A stretch of 64,000 bases of DNA. Origin: Monodelphis domestica. Taxonomy: Eukaryota; Chordata; Mammalia; Didelphimorphia; Didelphidae. The stretch lies in contig NC_077227.1 in the NCBI RefSeq assembly GCF_027887165.1, positions 70,815,252-70,879,251 of the forward strand. The letters are read 5' to 3'. Both the position numbers and the translations under genes were made by a program. Shown here in pieces: positions 44,682 through 56,832 of this stretch (position 1 is the first letter of the stretch; the number at the start of each line of letters is the position of its first letter). The notes beneath the pieces were generated by a model that worked only from the letters and a program-made list of their open reading frames with translations, searched no databases and was not told the origin of the DNA.

Positions 44682-45599
44682 AAGGAGAATACTCAATAAC
44701 ACATTTAAAAATACAACCTTTGAAATTTCCCTACTGGAACCTGCCATTAGCTTGTGGAACTGCATTCTTTTAGTACAAATGTAATTTTAAAGAAAAAAGG
44801 TATAGCTGTTCATTTGTTAAACAATAAAATATACTGAACAGGTAATATACATAACAGTACATCCATTTTATGCTTTTATGAGTTTCTAAACTTTTAAAAA
44901 TATCTCTACATTTCTAGCCTTTGTGACATCTGCTGCCTTCCAAGTTTTTTTTGCAAACTTAACTTTATTTAACCTTAAAGAAGAAATTGTGTATATTTAT
45001 GGTATTAAGATAAAATATGTTGATATTATTCAGTGCTATACATGTATTTTATACATTTCTGAGTTTTAAAACTCTGCTGGCATTTGCCTGTTGTATGCTG
45101 CTTCTGTAAAACTCCCCCCAAATTTTCATTTAATTTCTCATGCTAATGATATTGTATTATAGAAAACTACATAGAAAACCACATTGGGGGAGGTCACAAT
45201 GTGGGAGAGATACCTGTAATTTATAATTGAAGTGATCTGTTCCTACTCTTCTGCTCCTCAGTTCAACAAGCCCAGAGCTTGGTTTCTGGTATTTATACTT
45301 GATTATTTTAAACATCATCCTTTATGGTTTAAACTCCAAAGTCAGTGATAGTTTTGCTTGTGATTATTTCCTCCAAGATTGACCTCACTCTTCAGCTCGA
45401 TTTTTCTTCTTTCCTCAACCTTGTTTCTTTTTGGATTGTATGTATTTTGCTACTAATGTGTGTATACATGCAAGCTGTGCACGTGCATGCTTGCATGTAA
45501 GAACGTTCAACTCTCTGTTCAAATAGAGAAGAATGAAGATAATGAAGTGATTTCTCCCAGGTCCTTTCTTCTAGATGTTCTTTCTCATTTCTTGCCTCT
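44682..45599. other. CPEB1 intron 2, nothing recognised
   Basis: AT-rich unique-looking DNA. No exon. Confidence 0.4.
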
Positions 45600-45860
45600 C
45601 TAGAAGGCAGCTTGTGGCAAAGTGGTTAGAATATTAGGCCTAGAGTCTAGAAGATCTGAGTTTAAATCTGGCTTCAGACATTAGTTTTATAACTCTGGAT
45701 AAGTTCCTTATCCTCTACCTCAATTTCCTTTACTATAAAATGAAATCATGATGACACCCATCTCACAGGATTGTTGTGAAGGCCATATTTGTTTTAAATA
45801 GTTGCTCAAATTCCTGGCATGTGATATATACTTAATAATTATTTTTATTCTTCCTCTTCC
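45600..45860 (+). repeat. THER1/MIR-type SINE
   Basis: 'aaggcagcttgtggcaaagt', 'ctagaagatctgagtttaaa', 'ctggcttcagacattagttt', 'taacctggat'-like centre, 'tactataaaatgaaatcatg', 'cacaggattgttgtgaaggc'. Sense orientation, diverged. Confidence 0.8.
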
Positions 45861-46560
45861 CTAATGCAATCTTGTGTACCTTCCCCTCCTTTTTCTTTCT
45901 TCCCTTGACTACAACCAATAGAACAGAACAAAACCCCTTCCTAGTTCTTATTTGTATGTAATGTTGCCTCCTTTGTGACTCTAATAGAATGGAATTCTTA
46001 AGGGATTTGTATATTCTTCCCCCATTAGATTGTAAACCCTAAATCTTTTAGCTTTTTTACTGTTTAGTTGTGTTATTGATCTGCTTATGTTGCTTTTGAT
46101 TCTGTTGTTTGCTAGAAAATACTTATTTCTTTAAAGGCAAATCCTTTTGTCCCTTTCTCCACAGGATGATGTTTGGTTTTTCAAGGGAAAAGTATTCTTC
46201 ATTGTAAGCCTTTTATCTTTTACTTTTTGAACTATCATGTACCATGACCTGCTCTGTTTAATATTATTTTCTGCCAAGTCTTGTGTGAGGCTGACTGGTT
46301 CTTTGGTATTTGAACTTTTTTCCCTTGACTGCAGGTTTTTTCCCTCCTTTTGATTTGGAGGTTCTGGAATTTTGGCAATGATTCTTTTTTCAGGAGGAGG
46401 GTGAAGATGTGTAGATTACTGTTATTTTTTACTTTGTTCTCTGATTCTGGTCAGTACTTCCATTTTTTTTGTGGAGCCCATTATTTGAGTAAAATTTTCC
46501 ATCTCTTATATTTTTATCTTCAAAAGCTCTTATTTAAGTTCTAATTTCATTTGTCAGTTA
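45861..46560 (-). mobile_element. Old L1 ORF1-region fragment (antisense)
   Basis: 46060-46500 parallels 43880-44200 ('ttctttaaaggcaaatcctt', 'tttactttttgaactatcat') and the ORF1 region ('ggaggttctggaattttggc'). A short L2-like end precedes it (about 45960-46045). Confidence 0.65.
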
Positions 46561-46729
46561 TGGTCTTTGTGGACAGGCTATTTTTTGTTTCTGAGGCTCT
46601 GCTTATACTTGTGGTGGTTACTCTTTTCTGGAAATCTCTTAGGTTCCTTTTAATTTATTTTGTTCTTTTTAAAAATTAAAACCTTTAGCCTGTTTTTTGG
46701 CTTTATCTGCATTAATATTTGCAAAATTC

Positions 46730-47240
46730 ACATGAATAATTCTCTTTATAACTATAGTAATATTTAACACAACTCTGTGAAAGTAGGTGCTATATACCTC
46801 ATTATATTATATATTGTCTTACTACTACCAAGTCCCCCCTGCCCATCTTGGCTTAGTAATCACATGGCATGATGCAATGAGAATCATCAACTTTAAAATT
46901 TTCTATCCAGATAGAAGACTATCAGACCTTCCATCTGCCTGTTCCTACCCCTAGGATTTTTGAGTTGTCTCCATATGCCCTGCAGCAGAACTTTCTTTTG
47001 TATTCTCCTTCCAATTATTTCCAGAGAGCAGAGAGATTGTCTTGCTTTTCCCAATTGTGCCCCAAGGGCATAACAGTTTCTGGCACTTAATAAATGTTTT
47101 TCCAAATTCATTCATCTTACAAATGAATACACTGAGGCAGAAAAAAATTAAGTGATAATACCCAGAGTCCCCAAGCTAGGAAGGATTTGAGACACTGTCA
47201 AATTCAGGTCTTCCTGACTGTAGATCCAACATTTTAGCTA
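46730..47240 (+). repeat. MIR interrupted by an L2 3' end
   Basis: MIR start at 46740-46800 ('aacacaactctgtgaaagta', 'ggtgctatatacctca') resumes at about 47112 ('catcttacaaatgaatacac', 'tgaggcagaaaaaaattaag', 'ccccaagctaggaaggattt', 'caggtcttcctgactgtaga'). The part between ends like an L2 ('aagggcataacagtttctgg', 'cacttaataaatgtttttcc'). Confidence 0.7.
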
Positions 47241-49659
47241 CCCTTTCTGTGACTTCTGTTATCTTTTCCAATAACTCTATGATGAATTTCTTCTTGGGAG
47301 AATCTTCTTTCTTCCTGTTTGAGTATTTCCATAGTGTCAAGGTCTTTTTTTCTATTTAAATTCCTTTTGAGGCAACATCTTTCTTCCCTAATGGTTTTCA
47401 TGATTGTGTTCTCTTCATCCCTAACATTCAATTCATCTCTCTAACTAACCTATAGGATTATGTACCTTTGGGCTTAATATTTCCAATGATTTAATTCTTG
47501 CTTCTCTTACTCCTGACTGATTTCCAAGTAGCAAGTTCTTTGAATTATTTCAACTCTTCATTCCCATTTCACTTTAGCAGTTCCCCAACTTGAGAAAGTA
47601 TTCCTTTCTTCTTACTTAATTCAACAAGAATATCTATGTGCCAGGGATTGTGCTTGGGTTTTAAAAACAGAAAAATCATTGTCCTTATTGTGCTTAAACT
47701 CTCTTGAAAGATTTTACAGTGGTTTCTTGCTAAACAAGTCCATACACTTTAGTCTCTCAAGGCTCACTAATAATCTGCTCTTATAAAAATCTTTAGTTAA
47801 AAACAAAACAAACCATTTAAGTGTAGGCAAATAAATGGAGATGAGTTGATGAACAGAATCACTGAGGAATTTTTAATTCTGAGAACAGTAGAAGCACAAT
47901 ACTTTAAGCCATAGAATGTTTCCTAAAGGTGAGGCATACATTTGATTGAGGTCCTAAGGAATTTGCAGATAGTGTGGCAGTAGGGAGAATCTTACCTAGC
48001 ATGTCAGAAAAGACTTGAACAGAATTTATTAAAGATCCTCTTATTCTCAGTGAAGAAGTCTATTTATACATATAATGCATCCCAGAATGAGTAGTGTTTT
48101 TCTGCAGCAGTAGGGAAATGCTCACAGCATCTAGGCAGAATGCTAGGGATGATATGACTGCAGCGCAGCTTGACTGGCATTTCCAGCTTTGAATCTCTCT
48201 GGATCTTAGCTTCTATATCTGTAAAATGAGAGGCTCTACTAGATGACCAGAAGATCTCTTCCAACTTTAAATCTGTGGAACTGTAAATCCCAAGTAAGTC
48301 TACCCTCGAGTGCCACAAACATTTTTCTTTCTCTCCACCCCACAAGCTTGGACACACAGGGAGTGCTGCAGAAGGCTTGGTGCCAGCCACTCCTGCAGGA
48401 GATGGACTGTTTTCACCCTCTTCTTCCCCACCACCCCACTCCTGTCAGCATGAAGAGAAGTCATGATGTTGCTCTCTATAAACTGGTTGCTCCTCCCAAC
48501 CATAGGTTACAGAGAAAAGTTTACTGTGTCATTTATTCCATCTAGCTTTCTCAGAATCATCTTTCCTGGACTACTTTATGTGGCTGAGGGTCTTGGTTTG
48601 GATTGTGTTCTATTAACAAATCTTTTTTCTGTAGGAAAAGCCACATGTTGAAAGGCCTGAGTTAGTAGAGGATCAGTGTCACAAGCCAGTATTTTCCAAG
48701 AGAAAGGGAGCTGGTAGGCAGCTGGTTTTCATGGAAGATAAGTCCCTGGTTCAGGGTGGTCCCTAACTGTATAGGGGACTATGTTTGTTAGCATATACAT
48801 AATGGCTGACATACCACTTAGCTGGCAATTTCACTAGATTGCGAGTGGGGTGTGTGGGGTGTGCTTTAGAAAGTGTTTCGGGTGGGACGGTGAAGGCCGA
48901 GTAGAAAAAGAGTTGAAGGGGTATTTGAAGAGAAACAAGGGCTTTCTGCTGTTTCATTTAAAGGTATTAATAGTTATTCCTCCTGTGCTTCCTGGCTCCT
49001 AAAAAGAGGAATGATTGCTGCAGTACCAAGCTAGGAATAGCCATAAAGGGCAGAAGGCTCCCCTTAGGAATAAGAAGAGAGAAGACAAGAGGTTCTGATT
49101 TCTTCTGCTTTCTAAACAGCTTGGTTTTATATCTTTTTTGTAATGCAGTCTTGTATGCAAAGTTGTTTGTTGTGAAATTTAACAACCTGCAGTGTATGTC
49201 CCTTGTGTTTGGGATTTCAGATGCTAAACATATATTTCCTTAGTCTTGATGCCTCTTTGTTCTTCCTATAAGAGTCACAGCAGTCAGTAAAGCCACTTTT
49301 TGGATATGTCTGAGGTGAGCAGTAGATTGATTGGTAGCAAGAGAAAGGGGTCTTCCCTTCTCTTGGGGCAGAGGTTTCACCCTTGCCACAGAGCTTAAAA
49401 GGAAATGTCATGCGAAATATAACAATGTCCTATAGCAAGAATGTACCTTTCATGATAAGGGGGTACCAGTCATTGACCCCTGACTACATTTTTCTCTGTT
49501 AATTTGGGTTAAGATCAGCCTATAGCAATAGGTATCTAAGACTTGGGGGCTTACATTTTGGTTTTCTGAAGGTTATCCACATTATTCATTGGTAAGCAGT
49601 GCAGTCAGGGAGGTACTGGGGCCAAGCTGAAGCAAATAGATTATGCTAGCAGAATTGTG
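47241..49659. other. CPEB1 intron 2, distal part
   Basis: Mostly unique sequence. 48185-48295 is a MIR-like tail ('tgtaaaatgagaggctctac', 'tagatgaccagaagatctct', 'tccaactttaaatctgtgga'). 47610-47700 resembles the head of the long therian repeat. Open frames near 48060-48550 on both strands have no recognisable domain and no splice support. Confidence 0.45.
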
Positions 49660-50130
49660 AAGCTTTGCATTGGGCTGCTAAATCAGGGCTCAAGCCGGCA
49701 GCAGCTGGAGAGTGTCCAGGATTAAAGTGTTTTTGGTTTTCAGGGAGGGGAGGGACTAAAGTGGAGCAGCAGCAAACAAGCATTGGGCTCTGTCTTTGTC
49801 AGGGTGCTCTTGTTATCTTGGTCAGAGAATTTCAAGTCAGCTGCTCCCAGCGGCAGCAGATCTGCTGTAGCTCAGGGCCTGTTGTGTGCTGCCTTTCTGG
49901 CTTCCTTGAGTCCAACTGCACCTTTTTTTTCTTCCTGTCTGCTGTGCTGTCTTGTCGCTGGAAGGGAAGTCTCCTCCTTGCTGCTTCTCCTCCCCTCCCC
50001 ACCCCTCTAGTTCTAGGAGATGATGCCGCTCTATTGCATGCCTTGCTGATGTCACTGGCAGCGGGGTACGCATCAGCAGCCTGATCACATGCTGGCCCAG
50101 TCAGTAATGCAGACGGGATAGGTGTATGTG
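49660..50130 (+). promoter_or_regulatory. CPEB1: Candidate internal CPEB1 promoter upstream of exon 3
   Basis: Repeat-free block with raised GC, lying 270-740 bp upstream of exon 3. It contains E-box cagctg (about 49702), a CRE-like tgatgtcact (50048-50057), and several gcagcag/cagcag clusters. Exon 3 carries an in-frame AUG (50436) at which a known short CPEB1 isoform begins. A transcript starting here could read straight into exon 3 or splice to it. I see no TATA box and no decisive start signal, so this is inference from composition and position. Confidence 0.45.
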
Positions 50131-50266
50131 GGGTGGGGGGGTGGGAGGTTGTATGGCAGCCGCTCCAGCCCTGATACCCTAAAAGTGCTAGGACAGTGGC
50201 TTGCAGTACCCTCATAAGCGTGGATTGGAAGCTTGTACTTTGAGGAAACTCTTTTTATTGATATTT

Positions 50267-50350
50267 TTATATGTGTGTGTGTGTATATATATATATATGA
50301 TACATATATATACATAATATATGTTTTACACATATATCCATACATATATT
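50267..50350. repeat. TG/TA microsatellite upstream of exon 3
   Basis: (TG)7 followed by (TA)8 and imperfect catata repeats, ending about 50 bp before the exon 3 acceptor. Length variation here could influence splicing because it overlaps the likely branch-point region. Confidence 0.85.
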
Positions 50351-50400
50351 TTAAACAACATCCATAACTCTTGGGCTTGTGTCTGTTCTATCCAAAACAG

Positions 50401-50589
50401 ACTTCCCAGACTCTGAAGGAACAGTTACAAGCAGGATGCTTTTCCCCACCTCTGCGCAAGAATCTTCCCGGGGCCTCCCGGATGCAAATGACCTGTGCCT
50501 TGGCCTGCAGTCCCTCAGCTTGACAGGGTGGGACAGACCATGGAGTACCCAGGACTCTGATGCTGCAGCACAGAGCAGTCCACAATCTG
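50401..50589 (+). CDS. CPEB1: CPEB1 coding exon 3
   Basis: 189 bp between acceptor tccaaaacag (ending 50400) and donor G|gtgagt (gt at 50590). The last base of exon 2 plus AC gives Asp, then the frame reads [40 protein letters not shown] and [20 protein letters not shown], ending in QS plus one base (phase 1). This is the CPEB1 N-terminal regulatory region; it is nearly identical to the human protein as I know it, with small changes such as [10 protein letters not shown] for DSSAQSSTHS. The methionine of SRMLFP (codon 50436-50438, A at -3) is the start of a known N-terminally shortened isoform. Exons 1-3 encode 126 codons plus one base. The next exon (VLSMLHNP in human) was not found to the right edge, so it lies outside. 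Confidence 0.97.
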
Positions 50590-52679
50590 GTGAGTGAATT
50601 GGGGCTTGGCAGGTGGGGGTTGGTGTAAGGTGTGGGGGTGCAGCTGACATCCGCAGCAACAGTTGTTGGATTTTCTCTTTCCCTGTCTTTCTCTGTTATC
50701 ATGGAGCTGTTTTGTAGGGATATTGATGTAAGCAATATAGCTTGTATTTGTAGAGAGCTCTTTCCCCCCAAAGTTGTTATACTTCCAAGGGTCTATGGAC
50801 AAATAATAGGTAGGCAATTAATGTTTCTTTTTTCTGAAAAATTATTAGAGTAACCCACAAGTGCCTAGTTCCATCTTGGAGATGATGTAGCAAAAAAACA
50901 AACAAACAAACACTTTTAGGTAGAGGGAGGAGTTTGAACATTTGATGTCAGACTCCCATTTCTTATTTGTTGAATGATATGTAAAATGTGTGTGGTGGGG
51001 GTGGGGTGGGGTTAGGGAGGAGAGAAGAACAATTTTAATGTGCTGATCTTGCAGCCATGCTGCATTTAGAATTTATGTATCTTGAGACTAGAGGGATAGT
51101 TGGAGATAGGGACTTGACCTCTAGAGTTGGTGGTTTGGGGGCTAGGAGGGAAGGAAATTCCTAACTTGGGGCCCTATCCCTCATCCTAAAGGTCCCAATT
51201 CTGTACAATTGATGGGCAAGTACACCCTCCATCCTCTTATTCTCATGTGTGTGTGTTTTTTTAATGAGGGATCAGAGACTAAACCCAATTTAGACTCATT
51301 AGCAAGAGATTTAAAAACTTGGAAAACCGCTTGGAAAGGGATGTGTGTATATATGTGTGTACACACAAACAATCTAAGCTTTTGTGACTCCAGTGGAGGA
51401 GAAAGTTCTTGTTATATCCATTGTGGCAATGTTTTGGTCTGTTTTTGATGGGATGGGAGATGCAGGCTTAGCCCTAGCTAAGTATTGAAATGCAAGCCTT
51501 TTCAAGTGCTTTGCAAAGCTTGGCAAGATTTTGTATGTCTGAGCATTTTAATACCCAAATAGTTCTCAAAAAAAAAAAAGTGTTGGGAGGTAGGGTTTGG
51601 GGGCTTTAAAATTTATATAGGTAGAGAAAAGGATATTGTGTGATTATTTGACCCTCCCTCCTATTTTTTTCTCTTAGTTAGTATTGGGTTTATTTAATAG
51701 TTCATTTGGGATCTGATCATTGATGATGGGTGAACTCTTTAGGCCTAAAGTTCTTATAGCTCTTCCTTAGAATTTAGATAGGAAAGATGACCCTGAAAAT
51801 CCATGTCTTTCCTTTGTTTTATCTTCACTTGCAAGTATGGTGCTGGCTTTGAGTTTGCCAGATGGTAAAGACCTATCTACCTGTGATGTGGGCAATTAAC
51901 AGTGGAATATGCTCTTCCCTCTCCTTCCTGTCTCTCTGACTTAGTAGCTTTGGTTTGAGCTGTTTTAACAGAAATAGAGTTGAATTTATGCTAGACTATC
52001 TATGCTCCCTGCCCAGGCTTGTGATCAGTAGCACATGACTCTAGGAGTAAGAGCTATATAGCTGGTGGCTATGGAACAGTGAGTACACCACATGGACATC
52101 AAGTCTATGACCTTGGCCTTGTAGTGGGGCATTTTAATTTGAGATAGACAAGATAGGATTTGTTGTTGAAACCACCTTTACTTATTCTTAGATCTTAGAA
52201 ATTAGTGTCAGCTCCTTCTTTTCCATGTCTGTGCCGTGTACTTTCTTTGTAGCCCTCTGATGAGTGTACTGCCTCCTTGGATTGGGATGTAAAACTCCTA
52301 CCACACAGCTGTGTTACCAGATCTCTCTCTCACCAACAAAGCAAGAACATGCAGCCCACGTTTCTTTGCCCACACTGCTTCCCTAGCCCTAGGACTGGAT
52401 GGACTCCTTTGGAGGGAGTAGGAGTTCTGATAGGTTATTGGACATGTGATGCTATCTGATTTGAGAGTACACTTTGTGGAGGTGCACTCTCCAAGTGTAA
52501 GTTGGGTGTTTTGTTTGTACCTATACAAATTCCAGAATCCCATGATTACTTAGGCTATATTCAGTGATATATGAAACTTTTTCCTCTAAGACAAACTTGC
52601 TTCTGTAGTAAATTAAATTAACTCCTAAGTATTTTGGGGAAAGAGGTTAGAGTTCAGCAGAATTTAAAAAAGCAAAACC
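50590..52679. other. CPEB1 intron 3, proximal part
   Basis: Mostly unique, few repeats. A G-run cluster at 50993-51020 (runs of four to five G) could form a quadruplex on the sense RNA about 400 bases after exon 3. An AAAC repeat lies at about 50891-50911. No exon. Confidence 0.5.
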
Positions 52680-52965
52680 TCATAGTATTAGAATCTTAGT
52701 TCTAGAAGGGATTTTGGACATTTTGTCCAATCTCCTGTCTCCCTTCATAATCTTCCAGACCCTCTAAGGATTTCTTAAAAATTTGCATAAAGATCCATGA
52801 TATATTAACCCAGGACAATCAAAAGTGGCCTTTTCCATGTATAACAAAGGCAAGACTCTTCTAGCTACGAGTTTTTTGTTTTTAATATTTCAAATCTATG
52901 TGAAAAGAGATATTCCCTGTTACTGGCTGCTACAGGATTTCTGATAATTTCTACCAGGTGAGCAT
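52680..52965. repeat. Ancient CR1/L3-like or MIR-like relic
   Basis: 'atagtattagaatcttagtt', 'ctagaagggattttggacat' and 'tttgtccaatctcctgtctc' resemble the CR1/L3 motif with 'gaagggacc' and 'catctagtccaac'. Diverged; orientation not certain. Confidence 0.45.
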
Positions 52966-54349
52966 TAAAGCACTGAGTTGGATATGTCCCTCTGGATTCC
53001 TCTTGACCCATGTATGTTCATCTTGTTTCGGTATATCAAACACTGCCATATAAATCCTAAGGTGGGTTGATTCAGTATAGCTTCTGGTTCATTGCATCTT
53101 TGGGGAGATTGACTTTTTGGGGGAAAGATGTAGGAGCAATTTTGGGGGTGGGGCTCATGGAAAACATATTTGAATCTACTCAGTTAACTTAGGTGTTGAT
53201 GTTAAAGAGGTTATCGACAGCTTTGCCTCAAGGCACTACTACTTGGAATACTGGCTATAATCATCTAGTGGATAATAAGAGTATTTTTTGTCTAGCTAAG
53301 TAGGACTTGTTTTATTTCAAATAAAAATTAATTTGAAGGTTTCAATTGTGAGCAAACTTCTCAAGAGTGATTAGGCTTTGGCAAGGACTTTCTTTTAGCT
53401 ACTTATAGTTCAAGGTTGGAATAAACTCTCCTATGGGAGTTAGGCTTCTATGAGGCCTAGAACATTGCCCCTAATGTTAGTGCTACTCTGATCTTCCTTG
53501 TTCAACCAGTAAAGTACAGAAACTGAGGATTTAGCCTAGTTTTCTCTTTCAGTAGGGCAGTTATCTTTGTAAAGGTGTGTTCATCAACAGAGCTGTCACA
53601 TCTGGAAATGGGCATTTGGACAAGTTGGTTTGGTAATCCTTAGAAATAGCTAGTAAATCTAATTCAAAATTTCAAAGGAGTGCTTGATGTTAAAGGAGAC
53701 AGTATCTCTGTAGCATCTTGTGAAGATCCTAAAAATGCACCCTTCTTGGTTCTGCTACCTGCCCCAACTTCTGGCCAATTTGCTAGTATTCCCAGTATCA
53801 CACTTGCCCAGCGTTTGCCAGCTGGAGCCAACTAGGGAGAGAGCTGAGTTGTCTGGGCTTGGTTGGGTTGCAACTCTGGTTTCTTCCAAGTAGCCTTTTA
53901 CATGAACCAATTAGAATGACACCTATATCAGTATCTGCTGCTGCACCTTTGATTCCAGGGATCTAGAAAACATCAGTCTTGTTGTAGGTAAGCATTCTTA
54001 TAATCCTGAGACGTGCTTATTCAGTCCAGGGCCTGTCTAGAAAAACCAACCTAGAATGTGAATGTGTTGCTTATATCAACATAACTAATTTAAGTGGGCT
54101 ATCGTGGCCACCACTACTTATTTGTTTACTATATTTCAAAGCCAGAGTATTTATAATCATGTCAGGTCAACTGAATGGAAAATTCATTTTGTATATGACT
54201 GGGTTAGTAGCATAGCCTTATGGTGGGGAACTATTTTCTGTGTGTAGAAATGTTAACAATGGCTTAGGACACTAATAATGCTCTTGAATTGATTGACTCG
54301 AGCATATCCAGTCCCTATGACCAAAACAATGGTCATTGTGGAAGGGCCT
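52966..54349. other. CPEB1 intron 3, nothing recognised
   Basis: Unique-looking sequence without an exon or clear repeat. Confidence 0.45.
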
Positions 54350-54485
54350 AAAGCAGAGTTTGGCAAAATTATGGCCTTGAGGGCCAAATCCAGTTTGTAC
54401 AGCTAGGATCCAAGAATGGTTTTAACATTTTAAAAGATAATAAAATTTAATTTTAAAAATGTAAAAACCATTCATTGCTTACTTC
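54350..54485 (+). repeat. hAT-type DNA element fragment
   Basis: 'gagtttggcaaaattatggc', 'cttgagggccaaatccagtt', 'tgtacagctaggatccaaga' and 'atggttttaacatttt' match a widespread therian hAT element whose first line is 'ttggcaaactatggcccgcg'. Truncated at the right. Confidence 0.65.
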
Positions 54486-54636
54486 TGTCTAAAGGAATCC
54501 TGTATTGGAAAGACCAGTGGCCTAGAAGTTGAAAGATCTGAGTTCTAGTCCTAACTCCTCCATCATCTTTGACATGATGATGTGTTAACCTCATGTTCCT
54601 AGTTTGTAAGAGTTTGAATTAGGTGACCCTATAACC

Positions 54637-54895
54637 ATGGTGGTGAACCTATGGCATGTATAAGGTGCACTGTTGCCTGCCAGAGTTGTTACTAGAAAGC
54701 TAGAGGGACTCAGGCAGAGTTGCTCCCCTCCCCCTCTTCACCATGCCTGTGGACGTTTCTCCCCCCCCCCAAATCATCTACTCCTGTTTCCAGCAGCCCA
54801 AAGGGAGTGCTTTCTCTCTGCTGTCTGGTAAGGCGGGGCGGGTGGTGGGGGGCACAGTTCATGATCTCTAAAAGGTTTGCCATCATTGCCCATCA
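54637..54895. repeat. hAT-like non-autonomous element
   Basis: Left end 'ggtggtgaacctatggcatg' and right end 'aaaaggtttgccatcattgc' (complement gcaatgatggcaaacctttt) form imperfect terminal inverted repeats. The interior is C-rich with an unusual C10 run (about 54760-54770). Confidence 0.6.
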
Positions 54896-55580
54896 ACATC
54901 TGTGAGCTGTTTTTTTGTTTTTATATTTTGACATTGTCTTTTAATGTAGTCAGTTTCAAACCTGTGTAGTTTATACATTTTAAAAGCATTATTCTGGGAA
55001 GGGGTTCATAGGCTTCACCTGACTGGGGGATACTAAGCCCATGATGTAAAAGGATGACATTTTGCTTTAGCCTTCAGAGGGTTTTGGAACCAAGGTCAGA
55101 AATACAATGTGTGCTGCCATGGTGTAGTATGGGTAGTGAATTCCCTGTCCCTGAATATCTTCAAGAAGAGTTTAGTGATAGTATAGTTTGGACAGAATTA
55201 ATGCTTTAGGTGGTTATTGGATCTTGAATCTTCTATTTGGAAGGAAGCACAGATTATCTAGGTTTCTATAATGGCTATGGTGTTTTGGGTTTGGAGCAGT
55301 GTCTGTCCTTCCAAGGAGAATTTGTTATGACTCCAGGGCTTCAAACTCTTGTTATACCCTGGAGAAAAATGAGCTATACTTGTTAGAAATAGTTAGGAGG
55401 GTTTGGGGGATGATTGAGCAAATGTGAAGTAGGTTGTTGGAATAGAATATAGGAAGTACAGACTTATAGTGTATCTGAGATTTAGAAGCATTATTTCTGA
55501 AGTTAGCTAAGTGATACCAGATGTTAACCTTTCCCTGACCCAGCTGGGTTCTTGGTGTGGTTCAAGAGGGGCAGGAATGA

Positions 55581-55753
55581 GCCAGGCCTAGAGCCGGGAG
55601 GTCCTAGGTTCAAATCTGGCCTCAGACACTTTCCAGCTGTGTGACCCTGGGCAAGTCACTTGACCCCCATTGCCTAGCCCTTACCACTTTTCTGCCTTGG
55701 AACCAATACACAATATTGATTCCAAGACAGAAGGTAAGGGTTAAAAAAAAAAA
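55581..55753 (+). repeat. 5'-truncated marsupial SINE with target duplication
   Basis: Begins inside the tRNA-like head at 'gccaggcctagagccgggag', continues to 'gattccaagacagaaggtaa' and ends in A12. Perfect 16-bp duplications agaggggcaggaatga flank it (55565-55580 and 55754-55769). Little divergence from the SINE consensus, so relatively young. Confidence 0.95.
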
Positions 55754-55769
55754 AGAGGGGCAGGAATGA

Positions 55770-56668
55770 ATTACATAATCAGAGGAACCTTAGAGGAAAT
55801 AAGTTCCTGCTAGAACAATGGAGAAGCCCAGCATTAAAGATCAATCTATGTATTTGGTGGGAAGATAAGTTTCACAATAAGCCCCGTGACTGAGGAAAGA
55901 AACCATATTGCTTATGTATTTAGGTCAGTTTTGATATTATGTGAGTTAGCTACATGACAGTGACATTCATTTAACAGAAAAACATTTTTCCCCCTTCACT
56001 CTGTATTGGGCATTTTTTTTTTGCTTTTGTTTTTTTAGATACTGAGATAAAATTGAGCCCATAGATTATACTCTCATTAATTTGTTAGACTTTTCTCTTA
56101 ATAGTAAGGGAAATGGAATGTTCTTCCTTTATCTACATTAATACATAAATAACTTGCTGGTCATGTGCCCATTTGAGGCCTGGAATCACTGTTAATGATT
56201 TAAGTCCTAAGTTCTGTACCAGAACATTTCTCCTTCTAGGATGCTCACCTAGATTTAGGAGAAGCATCCTGACCTGAGGAATTAGTGTGAGAAAAATGTT
56301 GTTTAGTAGAGGTGTTGGGGGAAGGGAATGGGGTAGAGGAGAGTAAGAAAGTCCTGTTCAGAGGTGTTCATTTTAGATGAGATTCTCATCTCTCTACTTG
56401 TACTTTGAATTATTGGAGGGTGGGGGTGGGGTGTGTATTGAATGACTAATTGGTAAATGTGGGATTTTAAAAAGTTTGAACATTTGTCATCTCTGTGACC
56501 CTGATCCTGCCACTCCCTACACTAGTGGCTTTGTGCTGCTGGGGAATGCATTAGAAAGTTCCGGTGGTGACTCAGCTATAAAATCCACAGGAGCTGGCAA
56601 AGGAGGATGAAAGTAGAGAAAGTTAACAATTAGTCTAAAAATATTATTGCTGATTTGGTCTCCCACAG
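55770..56668. other. CPEB1 intron 3, nothing recognised
   Basis: No exon or repeat recognised. 56500-56860 is unusually free of simple repeats and may be conserved (not testable here). Confidence 0.4.
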
Positions 56669-56832
56669 CCTATGTGCTATCATATTAATGAGCTGCAATC
56701 CCGTTCTAGGCACTTGGCTCACCATGACTTGCCTGAGATGTATCTGCAACTCCTGCCAGGCACAGACTGTAAACAGGGACAGCAGTTAGCTCTGCAACAG
56801 TGACAGTGTCTCCTTGTCACCAGTCACCTCAG
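56669..56832 (+). other. Candidate cryptic or poison exon in CPEB1 intron 3
   Basis: 164 bp bounded by a good acceptor (ggtctcccacag, ending 56668) and a good donor (CTCAG|gtagac, gt at 56833). If spliced after exon 3 (phase 1), translation would stop at a TAA after about six codons, so it would shorten the message rather than extend the protein. Read in another frame it is open for 44 codons. No known CPEB1 exon matches it. Evidence is splice-site strength and absence of repeats only. Confidence 0.3.

Noticed and set aside
49665..50084. 139-codon open frame upstream of CPEB1 exon 3
   Set aside because: No recognisable protein, Ala/Leu/Ser-rich shadows in two plus frames and two minus frames. 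Better seen as regulatory sequence.
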